NCBI RefSeq assembly: GCF_024346995.1
Contig: NZ_AP024887.1
Span: 930,001 to 994,000, forward strand
Source: Vibrio palustris
GTDB taxonomy: Bacteria > Pseudomonadota > Gammaproteobacteria > Enterobacterales > Vibrionaceae
Direction: 5' to 3'
Length of the DNA stretch: 64,000 bases
A program made the translations under genes and the position numbers. The notes beneath the pieces were generated by a model. It had not been told where the DNA came from. It did no database searches and saw only the letters and a list, made by a program, of their open reading frames with translations. Positions 43,306 to 53,643 of this stretch are shown here, one piece after another (the first letter of the stretch is position 1; each line of letters starts with the position of its first letter).

Positions 43306-44802
43306 ATGAAAATAGTTGCTGTTACTTCTTGTGCTGCTGGTATTTCTCATACCTTCATGGCTGAAGAAGCTTTAGTTGAGGCTGGTAAAGAACTTGATTA
43401 CAACGTCAGAGTCGAAACTCAAGGTAATATTGGAACACAAACACCTTTAACCCAACAAGAGATAGAAGATGCTGATCTTGTCGTGATAGCAAGTGATGTC
43501 ACTGTGTCGTTGGCTCGCTTTACCGGTAAAAGGGTTTACCAAGTATCAACAAATGATGCTATTGCCGATGCAAAGAAAGTGATTAGTGAGGCATCAGAAA
43601 AAGCCGAAATGACGATGGATTCAATCGAAGAGTCTAAAGGAAAAAATGTAGGTAGCGGAGTTACGATTGGTACTGCTAAACACAACGCTTTTTTTCGTCA
43701 CACCATGAGTGGTGTTGGTTACATGATACCAATGGCGACTTGTGGTCTGCTTTTGGCTCTCGCCAATATTTTTGCTTTCAATAGTGATGCTCAGGGACAC
43801 TTAGTCAATTGGGGATTCGATGAGTCTACTGCATTAGGCTACTTCATGTCGCATTTATTCATGGTAGGTAAAGTTGGTTTCACTTTAATGATCCCTTTAT
43901 TTGCTGGTTTTGTTGCGAACTCTATTGCCGACCGCCCGGCGATCGCTCCAGCTATGATCGGTGCTTATATTGCCAATGATCCTACTTTCCTTGGAACCAA
44001 AACAGGGGGGAGCTTTCTAGCTGCGTTACTGATTGCCTTCATTGTTGGTTATATGGTTCTCTATCTAAAACGTATTCCCTGGCCGAAGATTCTTCGACCT
44101 GCTGTACCAATTATGATTATCCCTGTTATTTCCACATTTCTCATTTTCATATTTGTTCTTTATGGTATTGGTAAGCCAATTTCGTTAGCGATGGACACTA
44201 TGTATCAGTGGTTAAATATCCTAGTTACTGAGCATCAAAGTTCATCATTCTTAATTGGTGCTGTAATTGGTGGAATGATTGGATTCGACTTCGGAGGGCC
44301 AATAAATAAAACGGCTTATGTTTTTAGTACTGCTGTATTTGTTGACACTTTAGGTCAATATGGCGTTGATGGGGCAAATTTACTTCCGTTTACTGCTGTA
44401 CAAGCGTCGATTTCAATCGCTCCTCTTGGCATATTTGTCGCTTCACGTTTATTTAAAAAACGATTCTCCAGTGAGGAGAGAAATACTGCAAACGCTGCTT
44501 GTGCGATGGGAATTGTAGGAGTTTCAGAAGGTGCGATCCCTTTTGCGGCCGCGAATCCAATACAACTTATCGTTGCGAGCGTTTGTGGGTCTGCATTGGC
44601 TGGTGGATTAGTTGGCCTTTGGGGAATCCGTAATTTTGGTGGTTTAGGTTCACCGTTGGGTACTATTATCGGTTATATCGAACAACCTATCCCTATTGTT
44701 TCTTGGGTGCTTTGTACTGGTGCCGGAATTCTACTTACAGCTGTAATCATTGGTGTTTGGCGCACAAAATCAGAGAAAAATATGGAGAAGGCGTATGCTT
44801 AG
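43306..44802 (+). CDS. Fructose-family PTS system EIIBC component
   Basis: The product has 498 residues. The EIIB domain (1-100) has the phospho-Cys in VTSCAAGISHTFMAEEAL (Cys9). After a linker, the EIIC domain (about 125-490) has the usual hydrophobic helices and GFDFGGPINKTAYVFS and GVSEGAIPFAAANP, the fructose-type EIIC motifs. It takes up and phosphorylates a sugar. Followed by EIIA and a GH38 mannosidase, it is most like the E. coli mannosylglycerate system MngA, where the three domains are in one chain; here EIIA is separate. Confidence 0.92.
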   Translation: MKIVAVTSCAAGISHTFMAEEALVEAGKELDYNVRVETQGNIGTQTPLTQQEIEDADLVVIASDVTVSLARFTGKRVYQVSTNDAIADAKKVISEASEKAEMTMDSIEESKGKNVGSGVTIGTAKHNAFFRHTMSGVGYMIPMATCGLLLALANIFAFNSDAQGHLVNWGFDESTALGYFMSHLFMVGKVGFTLMIPLFAGFVANSIADRPAIAPAMIGAYIANDPTFLGTKTGGSFLAALLIAFIVGYMVLYLKRIPWPKILRPAVPIMIIPVISTFLIFIFVLYGIGKPISLAMDTMYQWLNILVTEHQSSSFLIGAVIGGMIGFDFGGPINKTAYVFSTAVFVDTLGQYGVDGANLLPFTAVQASISIAPLGIFVASRLFKKRFSSEERNTANAACAMGIVGVSEGAIPFAAANPIQLIVASVCGSALAGGLVGLWGIRNFGGLGSPLGTIIGYIEQPIPIVSWVLCTGAGILLTAVIIGVWRTKSEKNMEKAYA

Positions 44803-45289
44803 CAAGCTGTTTAAAGGCTTAATAGGTGGGGAGTCACTACCTATATTTAACTCAACTCATGTACTTATGGATGATTCTTCGAAGACTCGTGATGAAGCTT
44901 TGCAATTTATTGCAAATGAACTTTTTAATCGTAATTATATTAGCAACCCAGATAAGTTTCTTGAAGACTTAATCGCACGAGAAAGCACAGATTCAACAGG
45001 TTTTAAAGATGGTATTGCGACTCCTCATGCGAAAAGTAAGCAAGTAAAAAATGCTAGTATTTGGGTTGTCCGCTTTTCAAATCCTATTCCGTGGGAAACT
45101 ATGGATAATTCAGATGTTCAAACTGTTATTGCTCTTTCTATTCCGAATAAGGGAAGCGAAAATGTCATGAAATCTCTTATTGCTATTTCTCGAGCAAATA
45201 TGAAAGCTGAATTTAGAGATATCTTAAAGAATGCAGAAAGCGATACTGTTGCGACTGAAATTGATAGAGTACTTGGAGGTGTTATATGA
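44795..45289 (+). CDS. PTS EIIA component, fructose type
   Basis: The product has 164 residues from ATG 44795, overlapping the EIIBC stop by 8 bases, with GGAGAAGG upstream. SRDEAL-like TRDEALQFIANELFNR and the active-site segment DGIATPHAKSKQVKNASI with His78 mark the EIIA-Fru/Mtl family. It receives phosphate from HPr and passes it to EIIB. Confidence 0.93.
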   Translation: MLSKLFKGLIGGESLPIFNSTHVLMDDSSKTRDEALQFIANELFNRNYISNPDKFLEDLIARESTDSTGFKDGIATPHAKSKQVKNASIWVVRFSNPIPWETMDNSDVQTVIALSIPNKGSENVMKSLIAISRANMKAEFRDILKNAESDTVATEIDRVLGGVI

Positions 45290-47955
45290 AGGCCAAGATT
45301 GTTCACCTTATCCCTCATACACATTGGGACTATGAATGGTATTTTACACATCCTGAATCTTCGGTTCAGCTTACCTATCATATGGATGATGTATTTCAGG
45401 CTCTCGATCAACAACAAATACAGCAGTATTTACTAGACGGGCAAACCAGCATTGTAGAAGACTACCTTCAACTTGCTCCTGAAAATGAAAATAGACTGAG
45501 AAAGCTTGTGACTAATGGCCAAATTAAGATTGGTCCCTGGTACACGCAAACAGACCAGCTCATTATCAGCGGTGAATCTATCGTCAGAAATTTGCTTATT
45601 GGTTCTAACATTGCCGATTCATTAGGCGCTAGTTGGGATATAGGTTATGTCCCGGATGCTTTCGGTCAAAGTATAGATATGCCCAAAATATATAACGGAT
45701 TTGGAATCAATCACTCCGTGTTTTGGCGAGGTTTATCTAGTGATACTTGTGAATCGCGAGAGTTTGTCTGGACGAGTGAGGATGGAAGTAAAGTAAATTG
45801 TTACCAAATTCGGAATGGATATTATCTAGCAGAACCTCAAATTTCTGGAATGGATCCAGATGAACTCGTAGCTCAGATATCAGAAGGTACAACAGCCGAT
45901 GTGATTCCATTTCCGTACGGAGCGGATCAAATTAAAGTCGACTTTGATGTAAAAAGTAAAATCGAAAGCTATAACTCAACCACTGTTGTGGGTCATGAAT
46001 TTATTGAAAGTAACTACAATTCATTATTTGAAAGCTTAGATAATACGTTTGAAAATGCCTTCGTTTATCAAGGCGAAATGATAGATGCACAGTATTCAAA
46101 AATCCATCGCTCGATATATTCAACCCGTTATGATCATAAACAGCTTAATGATCGTGTGGAAACTCGTTTAAGTTATGTTCTCGAGCCCATTATGGCTATA
46201 GCTGACTATCAAAATATTCCTTATAAAAGAGATCTTTTGAGTCATATATGGAAGACGTTACTGCGTTGCCATGCGCATGATAGCGCTGGTGGTTGTAATA
46301 GTGATCGAACCAATCGCCATATCAAGCAGCGCTTGATTACTGTGGATGAAATGTCAGCAGCTAACAGCGATTATTTGGTTCGTAAACTTTCTGAGTCAGT
46401 GTTGACATATAACGAAAGAAATTTATTACTTATTAACACACTGCCGTATGTTAGAAGTGAGCGTGTTGTTCTTGAGTTAGATACTTTAACTTCAGAATTT
46501 TCGATTTTTGATGACGCTGGTGTACCTTTATCCTTTAATGTGCTCAATTCAGAAAAAATTTATCATGGCTCAATTAGGCGAACGGTAGAAGAACAACTTG
46601 AGGAATTATATCACTATCACCATAAGATTGAATTAGAGGCATCGCTACCTTCGTTGGGATATCGTAGCTTTGATATTCAAGAGCATAGTACGTCAACTGG
46701 TAGAGCAAGTACAAACTTTAAGTCTGAAGATAGATTCATTAATAATGAACGCTATTTATTGCTGATAGATAATGGTGAGTTGGTGCTTAAAGACACTACT
46801 AGTAAAAAACAAGCCAAACAATTCATATATATACGTGATGTCGGTGATGATGGTGATAATTATGATTACTCACCGCCGATACATGATTGGGAGTTGCATT
46901 TCAATTTCCTAAACAGTGTTATTAATACGACGAAAACGTCATTAAGTCAGTCCATGCTTATTCAGGGATCATGGTTACTACCTAAAGATCTTGAAGAACG
47001 GGAAAAGCATACCACTTCAGCTCAGGTAGACTTTACTCTTGAGCTCACTCTTTCTAACGGTTCTAGTCCACTCGAGATAAAGTTATCGGTCAATAATACT
47101 GCGAAAGATCATCGAATGCAGATTGTTGTTGATAGTGATATTGAGTCTACAGAGTCGATTGCAGATACACCATTTGGCGTTGTTCATAGGCCAAATCGTC
47201 ACCCTAAATGGCAGACATGGCGAGCCGAAAAATGGAAGGAAGAACCGACAAGTATTTATCCGATGATACACTATGCTTCAATCTATGATGACTATCATTG
47301 TCTAACTTTGTTTAGTAATGGTATCAAAGAATATGAAGTGATTAATGAAAGCAACTGCGCTACGACAAGTAAAATTGCATTGACGTTATTCCGCTCTGTG
47401 GGATGGTTAGGTAAGCCTGATTTAGCAAGACGTCCGGGGATCGCTTCCGGCCAGCAATTTAAATATATTCCAACGCCAGATAGCCAGCTTCTCGAACCGC
47501 TGACCTTTGATATTGCGATATCACTTGATGAGCAGTATTCCGCTGCCCAAAACATGAGACTATGGAAGCAGTTTGCGGTTCCGGTGCAAAGTTATCAACA
47601 GCAAGAGATTAATCGATTTACGAATACTATGAAGTATTTTGGTATTAACCCTGTCACTTGCGATAGCAATCCTACGATAAGCTTACTGACAATTGATGCA
47701 CCTCGCCTGGTTTATAGCGCGTTAAAACACGCCCAACAAAGCGAAGATTTGATTGTCAGAATCTTCAACCCTTCATCAGAAACGGTCGAAACTGCTGGTC
47801 ATATCGATTTTTCGATACCTGTAGAGCAAATATATTTGGTTGGTCTCTCAGAAAAAATTAGTGAAGAAATAACAATAGATAATGGAAGGTTAGAATTAGG
47901 TGATTTCAAACCTAAGCAAATAAAAACTTTCTTGGTACAAAGGCGTGAACTATAG
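45286..47955 (+). CDS. GH38 alpha-mannosidase (MngB-like)
   Basis: The product has 889 residues. HTHWDYEWYF (residues 11-20) is the GH38 zinc-binding H-x-D motif, and YVPDAFGQSIDMPKI holds the catalytic nucleophile Asp124; CHAHDSAGGCNSDRTN carries the other conserved metal-side residues. C-terminal beta domains follow. No signal peptide, so it works in the cytoplasm. It overlaps EIIA by 4 bases. Length and context match E. coli MngB, which cleaves 6-phospho-mannosyl-glycerate to mannose-6-phosphate and glycerate; the actual substrate is unproven. Confidence 0.9.
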   Translation: MKAKIVHLIPHTHWDYEWYFTHPESSVQLTYHMDDVFQALDQQQIQQYLLDGQTSIVEDYLQLAPENENRLRKLVTNGQIKIGPWYTQTDQLIISGESIVRNLLIGSNIADSLGASWDIGYVPDAFGQSIDMPKIYNGFGINHSVFWRGLSSDTCESREFVWTSEDGSKVNCYQIRNGYYLAEPQISGMDPDELVAQISEGTTADVIPFPYGADQIKVDFDVKSKIESYNSTTVVGHEFIESNYNSLFESLDNTFENAFVYQGEMIDAQYSKIHRSIYSTRYDHKQLNDRVETRLSYVLEPIMAIADYQNIPYKRDLLSHIWKTLLRCHAHDSAGGCNSDRTNRHIKQRLITVDEMSAANSDYLVRKLSESVLTYNERNLLLINTLPYVRSERVVLELDTLTSEFSIFDDAGVPLSFNVLNSEKIYHGSIRRTVEEQLEELYHYHHKIELEASLPSLGYRSFDIQEHSTSTGRASTNFKSEDRFINNERYLLLIDNGELVLKDTTSKKQAKQFIYIRDVGDDGDNYDYSPPIHDWELHFNFLNSVINTTKTSLSQSMLIQGSWLLPKDLEEREKHTTSAQVDFTLELTLSNGSSPLEIKLSVNNTAKDHRMQIVVDSDIESTESIADTPFGVVHRPNRHPKWQTWRAEKWKEEPTSIYPMIHYASIYDDYHCLTLFSNGIKEYEVINESNCATTSKIALTLFRSVGWLGKPDLARRPGIASGQQFKYIPTPDSQLLEPLTFDIAISLDEQYSAAQNMRLWKQFAVPVQSYQQQEINRFTNTMKYFGINPVTCDSNPTISLLTIDAPRLVYSALKHAQQSEDLIVRIFNPSSETVETAGHIDFSIPVEQIYLVGLSEKISEEITIDNGRLELGDFKPKQIKTFLVQRREL

Positions 47956-48041
47956 CGCCAAAACGACCAGCTAGCTTCAGCTTAGCTAGCGTCTTTAGGG
48001 GACTAGTTAAGCTGACGCGATGATTAAGGCGAGCGACTGTT

Positions 48042-48845
48042 ATGAATAACGATCTGGATATGGTGATTGCTTATTCTCGAGTAAAGTTTACCCGAAAAGA
48101 GAATCAAATTGCAGACTATTTATTGGCAAACCCAGTACCTGATAAGATTGAAATTCTTGCAAAAGCGATTGATGTATCAGCTTCATCTTTGACTCGTTTT
48201 ACAAAAAAACTTGGATGCCAATCGTTTAAAGAATTTTATTATCGTTATCAACGACGTTTGGAGGAAACGGCACCGGATATTGAGGAGGATCAGCAAGGTG
48301 CTCTGCATCATGAGTATGTAAATCTGTTACAGAACAGATATGACATCTTTGATGATAAAGTCACTCAGACTATTGCTGAAGAGATTCACCGTCGTCCAGG
48401 TATTCATGTTTATGGTGAGGGCTTTAGCACACTTGTTGCACAAGATTTAAAGTTAAGATTTAGAAGGCTGGGTAAGTTCGTTGACATTATTCATGATACG
48501 GATTCAATGGATATGTATGGCCCACCGATGAATGCAAACGATTTACTTCTTATTATTTCGCTAAATGGGCGTAATGAACGTTTAATAAAATATTTAAGTC
48601 ATTTAAAAGAACGGGGCGTAACTATTGCATGTATGACATCCAACAAAAAATCCAAAATGGTCAGTCTTTCTCAATATGTATTATTTACTCCATCTTTGAA
48701 TGGAGAGGAATTGACGGGATTAATATCTCCTCAGTTTCCGTTATTAATGGCTGTAGACTCTTTATATGGTCATTACGTAAATACATATAGGTCCTCAATA
48801 GACACTTGGATGGCAACTGAAAGACATTATCTATTATCCAAATAA
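48042..48845 (+). CDS. RpiR family transcriptional regulator
   Basis: The product has 267 residues. The N-terminal helix-turn-helix is ENQIADYLLANPVPDKIEILAKAIDVSASSLTRFTKKLGCQSFKEF (split for length), and an SIS sugar-phosphate-binding domain follows (VYGEGFSTLVAQDLKLRF, LLLIISLNGRNERLI). It probably senses a sugar phosphate of the operon and controls it. E. coli mng uses a GntR-type regulator instead. Confidence 0.9.
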   Translation: MNNDLDMVIAYSRVKFTRKENQIADYLLANPVPDKIEILAKAIDVSASSLTRFTKKLGCQSFKEFYYRYQRRLEETAPDIEEDQQGALHHEYVNLLQNRYDIFDDKVTQTIAEEIHRRPGIHVYGEGFSTLVAQDLKLRFRRLGKFVDIIHDTDSMDMYGPPMNANDLLLIISLNGRNERLIKYLSHLKERGVTIACMTSNKKSKMVSLSQYVLFTPSLNGEELTGLISPQFPLLMAVDSLYGHYVNTYRSSIDTWMATERHYLLSK

Positions 48846-48857
48846 CGGAAGGTTAAG

Positions 48858-49775
48858 ATGCTAATTGGTTTTGATATTGGTGGAACAAAAATTGAAGTTT
48901 GTGTACTTGATGAAAATGGTGCCAGTTACTTCAAAAAAAGAGCGGCTACCCCTGATAGCTATTCTCTATTTTTAGACACGATAAGTGAGTTGGTGATAGA
49001 TGCAGAGACTATGGTTAATTATAGCTTTGCTCATGTGGGATTAGGGTTGCCGGGAACTATTAGTCCAGCAACAGGGTTAATGAAAAATGCTAACTGTACG
49101 TTCATTAATGGGCATGACTTATTGTCTGATCTTTCAGCTAAACTTAATAAACAAGTTTATATAGCCAATGATGCCAACTGTTTTGCTTTATCAGAAGCTA
49201 TTGACGGCGCAGGACAGAAAGGGAGATTAGTCTTTGGTGCAATACTCGGTACAGGTTGTGGGGGCGGAATTGTTTTTAATAAAACGTTATGGGAAGGACC
49301 CAATGCGCTTGGCGGCGAATGGGGGCATAATCCTCTTCCTAATTTTTCTCCAGTGAAAGATGGTGAAGCTCGTTCCTGTTACTGTGGGAAATATAACTGT
49401 ATCGAGCAATTTATATCTGGCACTGGTCTAGAAAAAACCTACAGCGCTTATACTCAGGCTTCATTATCAGCACCAGATATTATAGAAGCGATGCGTAGCA
49501 ACGATACAACAGCATTAGCTGTTTATAAGACGCTTATTGATCAAATGGCGAGAAGCTTCGCGGCTGTTATTAATATGATGGATCCAGATGTGATCGTTAT
49601 TGGTGGTGGTCTGTCTAATGTCGAAGAAATTTGTACCGATTTGCCAAACCAGATAGAGCAATACATCTTTGGTAACGAGTTGAAAACGAATATTAAAATA
49701 GCTGAATATGGAGATAGCAGTGGTATCCGAGGCGCAGCTCAATTAGCTAAGAGCTTTATACAAGTAAACATCTAG
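48858..49775 (+). CDS. ROK family sugar kinase
   Basis: The product has 305 residues. GFDIGGTKIEV (4-14) is the ATP-binding phosphate motif, IANDANCFALSEA contains the catalytic Asp, GTGCGGGIVFN the second phosphate loop, GGEWGHNPLP the ROK signature Glu/His, and CYCGKYNCIEQFISG the zinc-binding loop. It phosphorylates a hexose; in this operon mannose (or fructose) is the natural guess, feeding ManA. 12 bases after the RpiR gene. Confidence 0.92.
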   Translation: MLIGFDIGGTKIEVCVLDENGASYFKKRAATPDSYSLFLDTISELVIDAETMVNYSFAHVGLGLPGTISPATGLMKNANCTFINGHDLLSDLSAKLNKQVYIANDANCFALSEAIDGAGQKGRLVFGAILGTGCGGGIVFNKTLWEGPNALGGEWGHNPLPNFSPVKDGEARSCYCGKYNCIEQFISGTGLEKTYSAYTQASLSAPDIIEAMRSNDTTALAVYKTLIDQMARSFAAVINMMDPDVIVIGGGLSNVEEICTDLPNQIEQYIFGNELKTNIKIAEYGDSSGIRGAAQLAKSFIQVNI

Positions 49776-50332
49776 AATATGTCTTCTGAACTGATAAAAA
49801 GTATTGTTAATTAAACGACCTCATTTTAGCTAAATCGTAATTATCATTGTAGATATTTTATAATATGTGCTAATTACACCAAGTGATTACTTATTATTTT
49901 AAGCTTAGATAGTTGGCTTTTTCTAAGCGGGCGTCCACGGGAGCATCAGGATTGTTCGCATAATTCAGGAAATAATATTAAAAATCAACCAAGCTCACTT
50001 ATTCCTGAAATAGGAGCCAACGGATAGTCGAGTATATATTCACGATAGTGGTTGCATGAGATAAACGAAGAGATATTGCTGAGTGGCGAGTTTTATTTAG
50101 CTGTAAAAAATCGAGAATTTTGCGGTGACTTTCTCAAGATTAGATTCGGAAAAGGGTGTTTGAGAGACTCGTGCACTTACTGATATTACTGAAATCTTTA
50201 ATGATTCATGAGGTGTACTAATTCATATCTGAGATGATAGGTCTTTATTTATAGTTGTAATATTCCAAGATTATTTTGGAATTAACTACAATTTTATAAT
50301 TTTTTAACGGAATGTAAAAGAGTGATTTTATT
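49776..50332. other. Non-coding region before manA (557 bp)
   Basis: No gene is supported. An inverted repeat, TTCAGGAAATAA near 49964 and TTATTCCTGAA near 49999, is separated by about 24 bases. The stretch 50270-50330 is AT-rich and probably holds a separate manA promoter. Confidence 0.45.
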
Positions 50333-51529
50333 ATGTTATTAAATAAAAAAACAGCATTTTTTCGGATGCAAAATGTAATTAAAAATTATAGCTGGGGCAG
50401 TAAAACATCCATTTATGAATTATTTGGCATTCCTAATTCTGAAAATAAACCTCAAGCTGAAATTTGGATGGGAACTCATCCTAATGGTTGCTCCACAGTC
50501 GAATGTCAAGCAACCAAACTAAAACTAAGTGATTTAATCGCAAAAGATAAAACCTCATTTCTCTCTGCAAAAACAGTTGAGGAGTTCGGCGAACTTCCTT
50601 ATCTTTTCAAAGTGCTAGCAGCCAACCAAGCACTATCTGTACAAGTACATCCAAGTAAGCAAGAGGCAGAAGTAGGCTACGAAAAAGAGAATAATGCTGG
50701 TATTCCTATAAATTCACCAGTGAGAAACTACAAAGATTCCAATCATAAACCCGAATTAGTATATGCTTTAACAAGATATCAAGCCATGAATGGGTTTCGA
50801 AATTTCACGGAGATATTAAATTTATTTAAATCCATTAAATCTGAGACTTTATTGCCCTTAATTCAAAGGTTCTCGATTGATCAAACTGCATCAGGCCTAG
50901 AAAAATTCTTCGTAACATTACTCTCTCTTAGTGGACAACAAAAAAAGTTAGCACTTAATGATCTACTTAGTTTTGCACAGCGAAAGACGACTGACATCAG
51001 CGAATTGATCCTAGAGCTTTCCCAAACTTATCCGGGAGATATCGGCCTATTCACTCCGCTATTGCTTAATATCATCACCTTAAATCCTGGTGAAGCCATG
51101 TATTTGGAGGCACGTACCCCTCACGCTTATATAAAAGGAACCGGCTTAGAAGTCATGGCCAACTCCGATAATGTGCTTCGTGCTGGTCTAACAACAAAGC
51201 ATATTGATGTTATCGAACTGGCGAGCTGCACGGACTTTAAGGAAAAAACTTTTGAGACATTAAAACTTGAGCCCACTGTTCATGAGTTTGGTGAACAAAA
51301 GTACGCTCCACCAATCAGTGATTTCAAATTTTCGTTATACCCGTCGCCTAGTCAAGCTGTGGTTAAACCTCAAAGTGCAGAAATCATTATGGCAATAGAC
51401 ACAGACGTTACTCTTACTCATCGGAATGAAAATTTTGTTTTAAGTAAAGGTCAATCTGTTTTTATTCCTGCATATGTCGATGAATATTCAATTCAGTCTC
51501 AAGCTCGTATCGCAAGAGTTTACAATTAA
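50333..51529 (+). CDS. manA: Mannose-6-phosphate isomerase (class I)
   Basis: The product has 398 residues. MQNVIKNYSWGSKTSIYELF and AEIWMGTHPNG are the N-terminal motifs; LSVQVHPSKQEAEVGYEKEN carries the Gln/His zinc ligands; EPGEAM-like NPGEAMYLEARTPHAYIKGTGLEVMANSDNVLRAGLT (split) is the PMI signature with the third ligand region. It converts mannose-6-phosphate to fructose-6-phosphate and links the mannosidase operon to glycolysis. Confidence 0.93.
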   Translation: MLLNKKTAFFRMQNVIKNYSWGSKTSIYELFGIPNSENKPQAEIWMGTHPNGCSTVECQATKLKLSDLIAKDKTSFLSAKTVEEFGELPYLFKVLAANQALSVQVHPSKQEAEVGYEKENNAGIPINSPVRNYKDSNHKPELVYALTRYQAMNGFRNFTEILNLFKSIKSETLLPLIQRFSIDQTASGLEKFFVTLLSLSGQQKKLALNDLLSFAQRKTTDISELILELSQTYPGDIGLFTPLLLNIITLNPGEAMYLEARTPHAYIKGTGLEVMANSDNVLRAGLTTKHIDVIELASCTDFKEKTFETLKLEPTVHEFGEQKYAPPISDFKFSLYPSPSQAVVKPQSAEIIMAIDTDVTLTHRNENFVLSKGQSVFIPAYVDEYSIQSQARIARVYN

Positions 51530-51569
51530 TTACCAAATGGTATGAGGCTATTTTTGTGAAAATTAAATG

Positions 51570-52003
51570 TGTGAATCGCCACTGATTTCCTAGGCGCCTT
51601 TTAGTTAGATAAACTAGCTAAAAAAGAGGTGCCCATGAGCCTAAACGTTATCCCGAACAATTCAAAATCGAAGCAGTGAAATAAGTCACTGTGGCCGGCC
51701 ATTCTGTTGCTGCCGTTGCTCAGCGTTTAGGTACTACCACACACAGTCTTTACGCGTGGATTAAGCGCTATTGGTCCTTACTCTAAGGAACAACTTCAGC
51801 AGTCTGCTGAGTCCGCAGGAATTCGACGATTACAAAAAGATCTTAAGCGTGTTACTGAAGAACGTGACTTGTTAAATAAAGCCGCGGCGTACTTCGCAAG
51901 CCACCCCGAGTAAGATACGCCTTTATCCAAGAGCATCATCACAGCCAATCTGTGCCACAGCTATGTCGGCTGTTTGATGTTCATCCGAGCGGGTATTATG
52001 CGT
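51570..52003 (+). mobile_element. IS3-family (IS51-like) insertion sequence remnant
   Basis: The left end is probably TGTGAATCGCCACTGATTTC at 51570. OrfA is readable as KRYPEQFKIEAVK, then a stop, AGHSVAAVAQRLGTTTHSLYAWIKRY, an extra base near 51772, and KEQLQQSAESAGIRRLQKDLKR...AAAYFASHPE to TAA 51911. An early frameshift after ATG 51635 is a third lesion. OrfB starts VRYAFIQEHHHSQSVPQLCRLFDVHPSGYYAWR and breaks off at about 52003, so its catalytic part and the right end are lost. Confidence 0.82.
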
Positions 52004-52486
52004 GGAGGAGCAGGTCCACAAGTAGCAGAAGCGATTGCGAGCAGTGGTATCCCTCCATTACTTGTGCCATTGGCAATAGCGTCCATGCTTCGACTGATTC
52101 AAGGCTCTGCGACGGCATCTATGATGGTTGCTGCTACGATGACCTTACCTTTAGTCAAAACACTAGGTCTGGATCCAGTCTTTGTCGCGCTCGCATGTGC
52201 GGTTGGCCCTGTTGGTTTTTCACATCTTAATGACTCTTATTTCCATATTATCAACCGAACTTTAGGTATTACAGAATTAGTTGACCAGTTGAAAATTTGG
52301 ACCGTATCATCGACATTTGCATGGGCCATCGGTGCATCCATTATTATGGCGTTGAACCTAGTATTTGGTAAAGGTGGTACGATCATTGATCCGTTGATAC
52401 CAGTCTTAGTTCTTGCCGTCGTGCTCATTTGGGTAAAATTGAAAGAGCGGCCAGCAAAATTAAATGCTGTAGCGTATCCGGAATAA
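52004..52486 (+). pseudogene. GntP-family permease, C-terminal fragment
   Basis: About 160 residues in frame: LIQGSATASMMVAATMTLPL, FVALACAVGPVGFSHLNDSYF, LKIWTVSSTFAWAIGASIIM and LIPVLVLAVVLIWVKLKERP are the last three to five membrane segments of a gluconate:H+ symporter (GntP) family permease. The N-terminal two-thirds are missing and the fragment is fused directly to the broken IS3 element, so it is a pseudogene. The open frame upstream of 52004 is IS sequence. Confidence 0.82.
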
Positions 52487-52706
52487 TGAATTCACAAGTG
52501 ACATAGTGTCTGTATCTACTTTGTGCCCATCTATCTATGATGGGCTCATTTTTATCTGGTATACCATAAAGTGAGGGAGTGACTAGAAATCTTATTGCTA
52601 TTATCGAGTAAGATTTTATTTTTCCTTAATGACTGTTTTGATCACTCAGCCTACTTTTATCGGGTAATATAGCTATTGATTCTCTTTTTACCGCGTTATT
52701 GAAACT

Positions 52707-53420
52707 ATGACAGCCAACTTAAGTATCCGTACATATACTAAACGTATGAGTCGTCATGCTCATACTGACTTTCATCAACTCGTGTTACCTATCCAAGGTA
52801 ATATTCATATCAATATGGATAATTTTAACGGTAAAGTATCCGTTGGCGACTGCATGGTTATTCGTAAAGGGCTGTCCCATGGGTTTACTGCTGAAGAAGC
52901 GTCTCGTTTTATCGTAGTGGATATTAAAGAGCTGCCGTATTCGTTGCTTGGCGACGCTATCGTGGTTTTCACCGTGACCTCGCCGTTACTAAGTTTTATT
53001 CAATTTGCAGAAAAGCAGCTCGAATATCAGGTCAATAGTCAGTTAGAAAAGGCGATCTTAGATACCTTTTTCTTGCTGATGGAACAGCAGGAGCTGTCGC
53101 GAACGATTGATCATAGGATTCGAGCGGTACAATCATTGATTACCGAACAACTTGAGCTGTCACTGACTATCCCTGTTTTGGCGAAAGCTGCTTACTTGAG
53201 TCCGACACAGTTTAAGAAACTCTTTAAAGACAATTTAGGCATGAGTGTTCATCAATACATTACCTTGCAGCGAATGGAGAAGGCCAAAGCATTATTGACC
53301 CATTCAGATCTTCCTGTTCAACTGATTGCCGAACGGGTGGGGTATACTGACCTTTCAGCTTTTAGCCGACGGTTTTCAAAACACTTCGGTATCTCCCCAA
53401 GAGAATGCGCGCGAACGTGA
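52707..53420 (+). CDS. AraC family transcriptional regulator
   Basis: The product has 237 residues. The N-terminal half is a cupin-like sensor (HAHTDFHQLVLPIQGNIHI, VGDCMVIRKGLSHGF). The C-terminal half is the double helix-turn-helix (LTIPVLAKAAYLSPTQFKKLFKDNLGMSVHQYI and VQLIAERVGYTDLSAFSRRFSKHFGISPREC, split for length). The effector is unknown; there is no obvious target next to it. Confidence 0.92.
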   Translation: MTANLSIRTYTKRMSRHAHTDFHQLVLPIQGNIHINMDNFNGKVSVGDCMVIRKGLSHGFTAEEASRFIVVDIKELPYSLLGDAIVVFTVTSPLLSFIQFAEKQLEYQVNSQLEKAILDTFFLLMEQQELSRTIDHRIRAVQSLITEQLELSLTIPVLAKAAYLSPTQFKKLFKDNLGMSVHQYITLQRMEKAKALLTHSDLPVQLIAERVGYTDLSAFSRRFSKHFGISPRECART

Positions 53421-53643
53421 TTTAAATCGTCTCATTAAGCAACTATTACGTCTCTTTAGCAAAAAACTTTGCGTTGTTTTCTTTTATGCTTTCAAACCAT
53501 GAAACGCTTTAATTCGGTTGATCATACGATGTCGCAACATCACTTAGCTAGGTACCTGTAGTGGTAAAGTTAACCTGCTGAGGCCTCGTGAGTCAGTCAC
53601 TGTATTTAGCGTTTGAGGTATTGGACGTAAAGAGAGTAAGAAA

